In this document: positions 9,905-20,650 of the stretch, in pieces
Layout: each line of letters starts with the position of its first letter
How positions within the stretch are numbered: position 1 is the stretch's first letter
Origin: Silene conica
Lineage: Eukaryota; Streptophyta; Magnoliopsida; Caryophyllales; Caryophyllaceae
Direction: 5' to 3'
Assembly: GCA_029255685.2 (NCBI GenBank)
Contig: CM055313.2
Span: 73,014,641 to 73,078,640 of the forward strand
DNA length: 64,000 bases
Translations under genes and position numbers: made by a program
Notes under the pieces: generated by a model
What the model was told of the DNA's origin: nothing
Databases searched by the model: none
The model's input: the letters and a program-made list of their open reading frames with translations, nothing else

Positions 9905-12515
9905 TGTTGGGAAATGTGTCCTCAACAATAGTGCGATCACGTCAATGATAATTATCATTGCCAAATCTCATGATAAGAATATGCAAGGGATGATCCGAAA
10001 TTATATAGTTAACTAACCAACATTAATCGGTAATGATTGGCTGACTAGAGTTTGACATTACTGTCGTATGACGGTGGTGGTCAGTTGATCACTTTAGGTC
10101 ACACCTATAGGACAATCCCCTTAATTGATATTTTGATCAATTGTATACAATACGAATTGATCAAATTCCTTAAAATCGAATATCGAGAAATCAGAGGTTG
10201 AATTTTAATGTAAGATTTATATTTGAAATTGAAATGTGTCGATTGTCAAATATTAATCGATATTTTTGAAATATAGAAATTAGAATGTGAAAGGTTTGTG
10301 GTTATTACAAATGTTATATATCGTATTGACGATTATTATAATAACCATATTTTGGGACGGTAATTACGAATTACTAAAATAATTTGTTAAATATGATTTA
10401 ATTAATCTAGAAATAATATTTATATGATGAATATATTTTAAATTAATACCATTGAATTATGTCACATGGGATGTTACATATTACACAAATTGTACAAATC
10501 ACAATTGTAAAATGAAGGTCCATTTTACTTTTGCAGCCGGTTTTAGGTTACTGTTTATGGGGATGATTTTGTTAAATAATTATCTTATAAACATAATCAT
10601 ATTCTTAGGGTATGATTACTATTAGATAGTCTTACAACCCTAAGTGTATGGGTAAGACAAAAAAATAATAAAACCCTTCCCCATACACTCCATGCACACG
10701 GCAACCACCCCACACACACTACATATGTGAGTTGTTCTCATAACCTCATTCTAACCCTAATGCTTCAATTTTTCTAGAGAAAGAAAAATTGTAAAAAAAA
10801 CCTCTCTAAATATTATTACATAATATTTTCATACTATAATAGTTATAGTATTTATTTTAGTACTAGGTTGTAACCCGTGAAATTCACGGGTCTGTTTTTT
10901 AAATTTTAGATGTATATAGTTAATAATATTGGAGATAAGCAAATTAATTATTTATTATGGCCTGTTTTTAACTTTAGATGAATACCGTAATTAATAATAA
11001 CAAAGAAAACTGATTAATTATATACATATAAAAAAATTTCGAATTATTTATGACACATGTCGGTATGACGGTATACATGAGCTATCATATAGTTGTTCAT
11101 TAAGATGATCGAGACTTACAATAGAATTAGTATACTTCTAATTACCCATTGCACCATTTTTAAAATATGTAACCCATATATAAAATAAAGTTGTATATTA
11201 CATATCGTACAATAAAAGCAAAACGTAAATAATCTGATGAGACGTGAGTAGTAAATGTATAGTTGGGTTGAAAAACGTATTTTTGATAATATTTATTAAA
11301 GATGTTCATATAATAAATAACAGTTATTGCGTGCGACGTCTTACACGAAGACATTCCAAAATTATTAAATGACCACTCATTTACTATTTACTATATTAAA
11401 TAAATACTTCGTAGTTGTTAAAATGTATCGCATTCACGTGAATAGTCAAATGTCTTACAATAAATCGAAAATGTAGTTTAATAAATCACGACGCTCACAT
11501 AAGTGTATATATCGATGAAGAGTAATTATTCCGACCCATATTTAATAAAAGATTAAACCATAAAAAAATGTAGTCTAAAAAATACTTGTAGGTATTCCGA
11601 CCCGTAATTATTCCGACCCATAAGTAAATCGAAAATGTAGTCTTAAAAATACTTGTAGGTATTTTTTGTTCGGTGATATGGATATTCTAATTGCACAGAA
11701 TATTATGGAATGGGTTGTTGAACGAAATCTTTGAATTCTTATGAAATGAAATCTTTTCAGTCTCAAATTATATACATGTACTGTACTGATTATTGCATTA
11801 TTCCAGTTTTTAGGAGATTATTGCACAATTTTCTATTTTATATCTATTTTTAAAACAATATTCCGAAAATCACTGTAAATTATTGATTGACGATTTGACG
11901 TTTTTTAATGATGATTGCATAATTTTCACCTTATTCGTTTTTTAATAATGATGATTGCATATACATGTAGAATTATATATGCAATGAAATCTTTTCAAAT
12001 TCATAATTATATATGTGTGCTCATTATACACGGTTAGTTGACTTTTTCAAAGGAACTAATTAATTGAAATCCATAATCACCGGTTTTAACTCATTTTTAT
12101 TAATTTTTAAAAAAAAATTGGAAATTTTGCAATAGATCTGAAATCGGGCCACGTCAGACGAAGATAGTTTTCTGTGAAGCCACGTCAGCGGATTGACTTC
12201 TGCATTAGTATAATATATGATTCTAATTAGATTAGTATACGTTTTAAGGTAAACCGAATTCCATCACCTAGTCCGTGTAAGTCTTCGGTGATTAAGGGTA
12301 CGTCTTGGGTGCATCGTAAAGGAGGAAATCTACTTTGGTTGCTCCGTGGAGGATCATCCTAAGCTATCTTGGACCGATTGTAAGAATCCGATTCTTTATT
12401 TTTCCGCAATTTTATTTGCATGCATAAGATCTAAAACCTAATCTAAGAGCGAAATTAGTAATTAAATTAGTGAGACTAATTTTGTAGTAGGGTTGATATG
12501 ACCGTGTAACTTACA
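9905..12515 (+). mobile_element. Copia-family solo LTR carrying a Helitron
   Basis: It starts TGTTGGG, ends CTTACA, and is flanked by an exact 5-bp direct repeat, CACCG (9900-9904 and 12516-12520). The first 230 bases match the copia LTR at 1513. No internal retroelement sequence lies between the ends, so it is a solo LTR, the usual product of recombination between two LTRs. Its 2611-bp length is explained by the 1358-bp Helitron at 10863-12220. Without that, 1253 bp remain, close to the 1225 bp of the LTR at 1513. It interrupts Athila-like gag. Confidence 0.9.
10863..12220 (-). mobile_element. Helitron, non-autonomous, 1358 bp
   Basis: On the minus strand it begins TCATATATTATACTAATG and ends with the hairpin CCCGTGAATTTCACGGG, seven bases and CTAG. 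It sits between A (10862) and T (12221), the Helitron target. A close relative with the same ends and nearly the same length lies at 34697-36060. There is no Rep/helicase frame, so it would depend on an autonomous partner. It lies inside the solo LTR 9905-12515. Confidence 0.85.
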
Positions 12516-13060
12516 CACCGTTGCTTTTAATGGTCCTGGCTTTCTCTTTAAATGATGTGAAATGTTGATGAGCATCCTCATTCTTCATGCCATGAAATGT
12601 ATCTTGTTGTATGTAAGTAATGATAAGGCGCCTAAGCTCGAAATTGTTAGGTGCCAAAACTCCGTAGTTAATTGTCGAACACAACTGGTTGGGATCCGGC
12701 CAGCTATAGTAGCCCATCGGATGATCACCCATGTCTTCTACTTCGGGAATTTTGTTTTCGTAAATGGGATTTTGTAAAGGGTTTCGGAAAGTATATTTTG
12801 ACCTTGGTGAAGGTGTTGGTGAGTAGCCTGGTGAGTAATCGGGTGAATTGAATGCTGAATCGTTTTGGGGTCACGGTTGTATGGTGAATTGTTGTGGCTC
12901 GGTGGAAGATGAAGGTTGATTTAAAGTATCAATGGTGGAAGATGGTAACTCTCCCAAAGTTGCTAGTGCTAGTTTCCTCCTTTCCCAAAGAGTTTTCTCG
13001 AGTTCTTGATCAAGAGGAGCAAGCGGTCCATTGGCATGCCTATTCATAAAGTTGAGAGAA
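12516..13060 (-). pseudogene. Athila-like gag N-terminal piece
   Basis: From a methionine near 13050 the minus strand gives NGPLAPLDQELEKTLWERR, the N-terminal signature region of Athila-type gag. At 12511-12732 it gives NNFELRRLIITYIQQDTFHG, matching the start of the gag core. The region stops at the solo LTR at 12515. Fossil. Confidence 0.75.
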
Positions 13061-13180
13061 AAAGATCAAATACCCCTAGCACAATAATGTATAAGGACAA
13101 AAAAGGAGAAAAATAACAAACAAGCAAAAACAAAATGAACCAAGCCTAGATATAAATAACTAAACTTATCCAATTAATGT

Positions 13181-13200
13181 CGTCCCCGACAACGCCGCCA
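13181..13200 (-). other. Athila-like primer binding site (Asp tRNA type)
   Basis: The minus strand reads TGGCGGCGTTGTCGGGGA here. This is one or two bases different from the aspartate-tRNA primer site typical of Athila and Tat elements. It lies a few bases from the LTR edge at 13207. Confidence 0.8.
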
Positions 13201-13206
13201 AAAACC

Positions 13207-14936
13207 TGTTACAGTTTTTATATTTATAACCCTGCAAGCGGACAAATTCCGTTGTAGCATGCGAAGGTCGAACCCAAAGGACGGTAAATTGGCACTAGGT
13301 TTAGCTACTCGACTACTAGTTTGGTTCTAAGACATGCAATTGGTAGGATGGTTGAGTAATAGACAACTAAAAGCAAACAAGTAGAAAACAAGACTAGATT
13401 AAGCTAATGATAAGATTGTAAACAAATGACTAAAACAACTAGAGTGATGGATTCACCTAGGCAAGGCAAAGCAAAGGAGAAATAGCATGAAAACAAGCAT
13501 TAGGAAGGTAGAAAACGACGATCAACGCTTAGCCTCTCGGCCTAAACTCTAACCTAGGTCGATGGGGGGTTGGCTTACTCATCCAACTGAACCAACCTAC
13601 TAGTTATTGCAACGTCCTAAACATTAGCTAGGCTACTCACCCAATCAAATGACAAATTCCCCAAGGATTAAGCCTAGATTACTCACTTAGACATTTCCTT
13701 GAACACTTGGTGTGCACAATAATCAAGGCAACAAATTCAACCAAAATACAAACTTACTAAACCCTACCAAGGCTCCCCCTTCACCCTAGCATCAACACTA
13801 CTCACACATACCCATGTTCAACATAGAGACACAATCTAAAACAAGATGGAAATATGAACACAACATAATAAGATAAGAGAAAACAAAGATGAACAACTAA
13901 ATCTAAACAAATGAATAACAAAGTAAAAGAAAGAAATATAATACCAACTTAGATGAGAAAGTAAAGGACTTGGATTCAAAGAAAGAAATCTTATTTCATC
14001 TTCAAATTACCACTCATTATCTAAATGTAAACTATTGACTTTGATAAGGAAATATTAACACTAATTAACTTATGATTAACTAAAGTATTATGAAGATTAA
14101 TGGAAAGATTATTTGGAAATCTATCTAGGGTTTATCTATTAAAAGGCGTAAAAACCAATCCAGGGAAGCATCCTAAGAAAGCGTGCCTTCAAAACATCTA
14201 AGTATGGGTATATATATAGTTTCTTAAAATGCGGAGAAAATCTTGTCAGGTACCCCCAGCTGGTTGACCGGCTGACGGTTAAGGACCGACTGGGAACTCC
14301 GTTGCTTGGTTCTGCTCTCTTCAAACAGTAGCCTTGCCTCCCAACCGGTTGATCGGCTACCGGTGGGAGACCGGCTGGGGAGTCCTTCTTCAAGTTCTGA
14401 TTTCTAATTAATTTTCAACAAGATAGCAGGTGTGTTGGGCCGGTTGACCGGTCGATGGTCAAGGACATACTGGGAGTCTCTTCTTCATGTTATGAAGTGT
14501 TAACAACCCAAATTTTTCCTAAGTATGAGATATGTGATTTCCACCCGGTCAGCCAACTGTCGGGCTACCGACTGGGGAACCTTCTTCTCTAGCCTTCTTC
14601 AAACACGACCAAGTTGGTAGAGGACTCCCAACCGGGTAGCCGGCTGCGGGGCTACCGGTTGCCAAGCTACTGGCTGGGGAGCGTTCTTCTCGAATTCCTC
14701 TTAAAACAATGCAAGTTAGGGGAGGAGGACTCCCAGCCGGGAAGTCGGCTGTCGGGTTACCGGCTGGGAAGGCCACTTCTTCGTTCTTTCTCCAATTCTT
14801 CCTATTTTCCTTCAAAAACCGCGTCGATTTCCCCATTTTCGTCGGTTTCGTCCCGAATCTGCAGGACAAGATACACGCTCATAGAATACAGAATTAAAAA
14901 TGAATACAAGATAAGGGATGAATTAGGCACTTATCA
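13207..14936 (-). repeat. Athila-like 5' LTR (about 1.7 kb)
   Basis: On the minus strand it begins TGATAAGTGCC (at 14936) and ends CTGTAACA (at 13207), next to the Asp-tRNA primer site. Bases 14250-14780 are crowded with short GC-rich repeats such as GGTTGACCGGCT, GGGCTACCGG and CCAGCCGG. Frames in this part are products of the repeat and are not genes. Confidence 0.75.
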
Positions 14937-15548
14937 AGAAGGCCGGCTATATTCAAGCGAGATTAATGATGTTAAATATTGTTTTATTGTCTACTTTTGT
15001 AACTTATGACAAAGTACTGCATTTTATACTTTAATGTTTTGTCAAAAACAATAATTTTATATTCGCTTTATTAGAAACACAAATTATCATTGAAGACGGA
15101 TGATGCATGCCATTGTTGTAGTCTTTTTGGACTCATTTTCACACATTTCCATAATTTATTGGTAGTTGTTTACTACGTCTTTACCCCGAATTGCATACTT
15201 AGAGTCCTTTTGTGTTAATTGCAGGAATGTACTCAGAAGTATGTAATCAGAGCCCAAAAGTTGTCCTCAAAGCTTTATTTAGAAGGTCAGGAGAATCGGA
15301 ACCCACATCGTGTCATCTCGGGATGCGTGAAGTCTGTATTGGAGCACTGCTTGAAGTCTCACAGTTCGAGGAATCTGCCAACAAGGTCGATCGACCATAT
15401 ATGGTCGACCAGTTATTCGATGGGCTGCCTATTTGGTCGATCGACCATATATGTTCGACTGATAAGTCGATCGACCAAAATCTGGTCGATCGACCTGTTT
15501 TCTTTTCCCGAGGCCCATTCTAACGTAACCCATTAGGTTAGCTAGTGA
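14937..15548. repeat. LTR-like fragment with GGTCGATCGACC palindromes
   Basis: No gene is seen. Bases 15384-15505 hold four to five copies of the 12-base palindrome GGTCGATCGACC or a variant (for example TGGTCGATCGACCATATATG). The same word class recurs at 56410-56540, in another LTR-like stretch. I take both as pieces of one retroelement family, but ends and primer site were not found here. Confidence 0.45.
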
Positions 15549-16095
15549 GATTTTTGCTTAAATGATGCTTAAAAGCAAGCTATTTAACAAAGTAGGGTCG
15601 GTTTGAAACTATTTACCGAAAATGCTTCCACGTCATCATTTGTATATTTTTTTTTTGGAAAATGGAACTAGTCGCTGTCCTGGACAGCGACAGGTTCCTT
15701 GGCAAAACTCGATGCTTGACAAGCTATATTCACGGCCTCCGTTCTCTTTGCTTCGGCCATCAAATTACGAACTATCACAATCATTCTCTCATTCTCACTT
15801 CCCTTATCATATTGAATTGACATATTTGTTTCAGTCATTAGCTTCGTTATTTGCACAAAAAACAACCCGCAATATCGTCGTTCACTACCGATTTCGGTTT
15901 CGCGAAACTGTCTACTCGTAATGATTTCTTCCTGCTGCAGCCTAAGATAATATTCATTAGGATGCTTAGTTAGCTAATACTACTACTATGGTAATGGTTG
16001 CACATAAAACCATTATGGTAACAGTTTGTACGAGTACAGTGATTTGTACTTAGACATGTCTTATATTAAGACCCGTTAATATAATCTCATTTTAG

Positions 16096-16528
16096 GTACT
16101 GTCTTTTAGTTTTACTTCCTCCTTGCAAGAGGTTTCCTCCTGCTGTGATGTTGTGCGGTTTTTTCAATTTTGCGTAAGCAAGATGTTCAATGTTCATCAA
16201 AGTCATAATCTCTGCATTTTCTACGAGTGCCTTACTTACGAAACTTATTTGAGAAGGTATTCAAAGATAGAAAACTAATAACTTGGCTAATACAAAGAGC
16301 GGAGAGAAGTGGATACAAGGCAATCGTTTTAACTGTTGACACGCCTAAGTTTGGTCGAAGGGAGGCAGATATAAAGAATTAGTGAGATCCTAGAATGTTC
16401 TATCAATGGCTGTTATAGGATTCCCTGCTCCATATGTCTTGATGTAGCACCTTTTTTCGCTGCAGGAAAAGGGATCAGGTCCTGAAGCTTGTGCAAATAG
16501 CACATTTGACTCTTCTTTGTCCTGGAAG
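16096..16528 (+). pseudogene. Captured glycolate oxidase (2-hydroxy-acid oxidase) exon pieces
   Basis: Three blocks with splice-like borders match plant peroxisomal glycolate oxidase, the FMN enzyme of photorespiration. Block A (16096-16173, then GTAAGC) reads TSSLQEVSS...VVRFFQF, like the family's [20 protein letters not shown]. Block B (16257-16380, after AG) reads [20 protein letters not shown], then [20 protein letters not shown], nearly the family sequence, and ends in a stop. Block C (16466-16528, AG before, GT after) ends SSLSWK, like the family's RSLSWK. Exons are in family order with introns kept, so DNA rather than mRNA was captured. The catalytic and flavin-binding ends are missing, so no enzyme could be made. 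Confidence 0.8.
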
Positions 16529-16789
16529 GTATGAAGCTGCAGAAGCAACCTGATACACAATATGCCTTAGCCAGTATTACTTCATCAATACAGTACATTC
16601 GATATTAAATCTGAAGTTACTCCGTTACAGACGAAATGCAGCAGGAAGAAATCATTTCGAGTCGACAGTTTCGCGAAACCGATATCGGTAGTGAACGACG
16701 ATATTGTAGGTCGTTTTTTGTGCAAATCACGAAGCTAATGACTGAAACAAATATGTCAATATGATAAGGGAAGTGACACTACTACAAAC

Positions 16790-17290
16790 ACCATGCAAAT
16801 GTGATGCTTTTTGAGGCGTTTGGTGACGCTTTAAATTGTCACATTTATTTTTATTGACGCTTTGAAAAAGCGTCAATTTTTGGGCCGTCGTTATTTATTG
16901 ACGCTTTTTAATGTCAACATATGTGACACTTAAAAGTGTCTTCAATAACTATTGACAGTTTTGTTCGTCAACAAATGTGACGTTTTAAAGCGTCTTACTA
17001 AGTAGTGACACTTTTATGTGTCAACAAATGTGACACTTAAAAGTGTCTAAAGTGCGTATTGACGCTCTTATTTGTCAACAAAGATGACGCTTAAAAGTGT
17101 CTCAAGTGCATATTGACGTTCTTATTTGTCAACAAATGTGATGTTTTGAAGCATCTTTAGCAACTACTGATGCTTTAAAGTGTCACTTAATGAGACAAAA
17201 TTAAGCGTCAATTTCCTATATATATTGACTCTTGAAATTGTCAAACTCAGTGATGCTTTTGGTTGTCAACGTACCATATTCTTAAGTATT
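16790..17290. repeat. CACTA sub-terminal repeat array
   Basis: About 500 bases packed with variants of TGACGCTTTTTAGTGTCA in both orientations (GACGCTTT, AAAGCGTC, GACACTTAAAAGTGTC), spaced about 30-60 bases. In En/Spm-type elements such motifs bind the element's own protein. A shorter set lies at the other end (20330-20370). Confidence 0.8.
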
Positions 17291-20200
17291 ACCGTCGCAG
17301 TTATTGGTTATTATATTTTTAGAAATTTGATTTCCAAATAAAAGTAGAGATTAAATAAACCTATATGTAGTTGTACTTAATTAACATGAATAGAATAACA
17401 AAGTCTCCACGTACTTTTATAAATAATCGTCGTACGTCTGAAATACATCGTCTTCGTCAACAACACTAGCATTAACAATTTAACTATTATAAACTAGTAC
17501 TCTACGGTACGACAAATCAAAATATCAATAGGGATCCGAATGATAGTAAAATCCAACATAATGATGTATTAAAAAATCGTAAATAATTATACTTAAAAAA
17601 AACGTAAATAACTAGAGACCGGACACTTAGTAGAATAGTAGTTAGGTAGTACTTTGAACCTTGTGGATCTTCAATAATATGTAGTTGACGCAGTGTCAAG
17701 TGGGCTTCAATCAACATATGAAGGCGCATCGTCATCACCATCTGACAAATCTGAAACCTATAACATAATACAAAAGAAAGAAATAAAGTCAGGGGGTGCT
17801 ACGCTCGATTCCTATCAGCATTAGCCAAATCTAACCCAGGCTACCCATTCACCAAGAGGGGGAGGGAGAGGTTTCACCAATTTAGGAAACATAAATGCAT
17901 AAATAAAGGCAGAAGGAAAAGATGGGGGTAAAGTTCATGACGGAACGTCAGCCGAGGCTGATGCTGATGAATGAGAGGGACAAAAGCAGAAAGCCAGTTA
18001 AATATCCATAAAAAAAGCCTCTTAAACCAACAAATTGTTGTACAAAGATACACCTTTAATGTCATGGTAATACAAACTTTGCAATGAACACCCCATGTTA
18101 ACTTAATACAAAAGGGCCTAGTCATACGAACTCAAACCCTCGAGGAAGAAAAATTCACTTCGTAAAGCCCAATTGAATAATTGGTAAGAGGGTAGCTAAA
18201 TGGTTTATGATTGATCAACTTTCCCGGTTTGATCAACGTGAGTAACTCATATAAACATTTATATGGGTTAGAGCTAATTTCAAGTCTCTACACACCACCT
18301 TCCAAAATACATACATGTAGCAGAGTAGATAATTCCAATCTTCGATAATTCGTCTATTGTTAATACAAAAATTAAATTCATATTACCTAAAGTTTGAGCA
18401 ACTGATTTACTATGTTTCAGCTTTCAGGTACATTATTTAATACAGTAAAGATTCATCACTGAACTATTAGCGTTCTTATGTTATCATATATATACCCGAC
18501 CTCCCAACCTCTACTATAGCCTATAGGACTACATGAGGGAGCTTTTGAGGTACTAGGACATAATGTTGATTGCCTTGCCTAAATCCATAGCAAATGAAGG
18601 TCGACTACCGTTTCCCACCTTAGATTAGGACTCATGATCCAGATGACAGTTTGTCATTCTAATCTGAAACTATTCAAAGAAACATGGCATGACAAAGAAT
18701 GAGATGTGTCTGTTAATCGAGAGATGCACCTGGACAGCTGTCTCTATATCCCCATTCAGAAAGGAAGTAAGCTCAAAATTCATCTTCAGCCTGTGGTCCG
18801 TCACTCTATTGTCCTGAGAAATAGAGATTCGTATTTACTACCACTCTTTGGCTCGTACCCAAGAAAAAATTCCGTTGTGAATTACGTTACCCAAACTAGC
18901 ATAATTATAGCATTGGTTAGCCGTGTTTGTCAGAGTAAAACGACCGTAGAAGCTAGCATAACTACTACTCCATTGCTTAAGGATATAATGTCATTGAAAA
19001 TTGTTCCTGTGATGAGGAACACAATGGCCATAGAACTGTGCTTGAGTATGCTTTTATATATTTTAACTATTTGGGTTTTATAATCGATACTTCAACGTTT
19101 AGTCCTCTCGTCAAAGATTATTCTTTTCCTGTGATGAGGAACACTCATGCTTTAGGCTTAAACTGCAACCACGATTGCAAGAAAACTGTACGCAGAATTA
19201 TTAAATGGACAGATTAGTAGATTGCTACAAAGATTGAGTTGAGTTAAAATAAATGTGGAACAGCTTTAAGAATGGACCAGATTTCTAGGGCAACTAAATT
19301 TTCAGCCTAGACCTTAGCATTCACAGTCCCTTGTATATTTATGACACGAAAAAGCCTAAGACTAGGAGCTGGTCTTATCTGTAAAAGAATGTTATTATTA
19401 TTATTCATAAAAAGCCATGTTGCAACCAAGCACCTTATTATAGTAAACACGATTTGCCCTCGCTACTCTTTTTTTCAGCAAAAGATAGTTCAGAAATAGT
19501 TTGGACATCAAACCTGTGATTTCCGCTCATTCCTTATCTGTTCTTGCTGCTCACGCACTTTCATTTCATAACTGGAAATCAACGAGACAGTATATATATT
19601 TAAGACCCAGATATAATTACTCCGAAATATAAACAGAAGTCGAATATTGGATTGGCGTATCATTCAAACTTAAATACGCTTAAAGAGATGCGCGCATAAA
19701 TAGAGCAGATTCCTCTCTGGAATCTACTCAAATGCTACATGAACATATTAACAATAAAAAAAAGTTTCTTGGAATAACAATCTTCGATAATTCGTCTCTG
19801 AAACAACAGAAAATACTTTTACCAAGACTTAACAATAATTAGCCCGATAACATCATCAACCTTGACGGGGCTTGTAGCAGAGAAAAGCATACTGCAATTA
19901 ATAACTATCTTTGATAACAATTAAAAATAAACGACAAGTAATTGAAATCAACGACAACTAATTAAATAAGGAAGAAAGAAAGCAATTAAAATACTATAAC
20001 ATACAAGTAATTGAAAAATCATACCTATGATATCCGACAAACGGCAGATTGTATCGTTCTGCGTCGAAGAAGTAGAATTGATTGGCGGATTGAATCGTGT
20101 TTGCTAATGATTGAACGGAAAAATGATGTGATTGACCGAAATTTGGAAGGTTAGGGTAAAAAGATGAAGAAGACGATTATGCCAGGTTTTCAATGGAATA

Positions 20201-20329
20201 GTGTATCCGTGTAGGTAGGCGTGGGATTTTCTCTTATCGGGGCCTTATTTATTAATTAACTATTATTATAATACGAGTACAACCTAACTGACGGTTTTCC
20301 AAGAAAAAAATTGGAGGGTTATCAATTTA
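17291..20329 (-). pseudogene. CACTA interior with exon-like remnants
   Basis: No long frame exists. On the minus strand 19514-19571 has a clean acceptor (TTTCCAG) and donor (CAG|GT) and encodes a charged, helix-forming stretch. The segment ending at 17750 also follows a good acceptor (GGTTTCAG). One of its frames gives LSDGDDDAPSYVD and a stop, plausible as a protein end. Bases 20030-20170 resemble a leader exon. These look like leftovers of the element's gene after deletion. The remainder is AT-rich with nothing recognisable. Confidence 0.45.
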
Positions 20330-20650
20330 TGACCGACGCTTTATAAAAGCGTCAATATGGAAGCGTCATTAATGTAAGGGATGTGTTGTAGTGTGAGAAG
20401 GAGAGAATGAATGTGATAGTTCGTAATTTGATGGCCGGAGCAAAGAAAACGGAGGCCGTGAATATAGCTTGTCGAGCATCGAGTTTTGCCAAGGAACCTG
20501 TCGCTGTCCAAGATTGCGACTAGTTCCATTTTCCAAAAAAAAAAAAAAAATATACAAATGATGACGTGGAACCATTTTCGGTAAATAGTTTGAAACCGAC
20601 CCTACTTTGTTAAATAGTTTGCTTTTAAGCATCATTTAAGCAAAAAAAAC

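Larger units (their letters stand above)
8871..14936 (-). mobile_element. Athila-like Ty3/gypsy retrotransposon, 5' part, interrupted (fossil)
   Basis: On the minus strand the order is LTR (13207-14936), primer site for aspartate tRNA (13181-13200), leader, and gag from a methionine near 13050 down to 8871. The Asp-tRNA primer and gag words such as FELRRLIITYIQQDTFHG fit the Athila clade. The gag region is split by a copia-family solo LTR at 9905-12515 and ends at another copia-family LTR at 8870. Several breaks are present. It is the oldest layer of the stack. Confidence 0.8.
16777..20393 (-). mobile_element. CACTA (En/Spm-type) transposon, 3617 bp, deleted
   Basis: The left end reads CACTACTACAAACA and the right end TGTTGTAGTG, flanked by a 3-bp duplication TGA (16774-16776 and 20394-20396). 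Those ends and that duplication length define CACTA. Both ends carry sub-terminal GACGCTTT/AAAGCGTC words. Minus-strand exon-like remains include 19514-19571 (AG and GT borders, reading YEMKVREQQEQIRNERKSQ) and a possible last exon near 17705-17750. No transposase catalytic region is present. It inserted into the right arm of the surrounding Mutator-like element. Confidence 0.9.
15549..20650. mobile_element. Mutator-like element with long inverted repeats (Pack-MULE), carrying CACTA
   Basis: The left arm (15549 to about 15945) is the inverted copy of a right arm that is now in two parts (about 16640-16776 and 20397-20650). Both ends read GCTTAAATGATGCTTAAAAGCAA in inverse orientation within a near-identical arm of about 390 bp. 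The split is caused by the CACTA element at 16777-20393. Without it the element is about 1.5 kb. The core between the arms contains host-gene exon pieces and no transposase, the Pack-MULE arrangement. I did not find the expected 9-bp target duplication, so the superfamily rests on the long terminal arms and the gene capture. Confidence 0.7.

Noticed and set aside
14614-15009. 131-residue open frame in the Athila-like LTR
   Set aside because: It is produced by the GC-rich CCGGCTGGGA-type repeats of the LTR. There is no known domain, and several frames are open at once because of the repeat.
15212-15536. Two overlapping frames of about 105 residues
   Set aside because: They run through the GGTCGATCGACC palindrome array. 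The protein is repeat-derived (SIDHIWSTS-like), with no family match.
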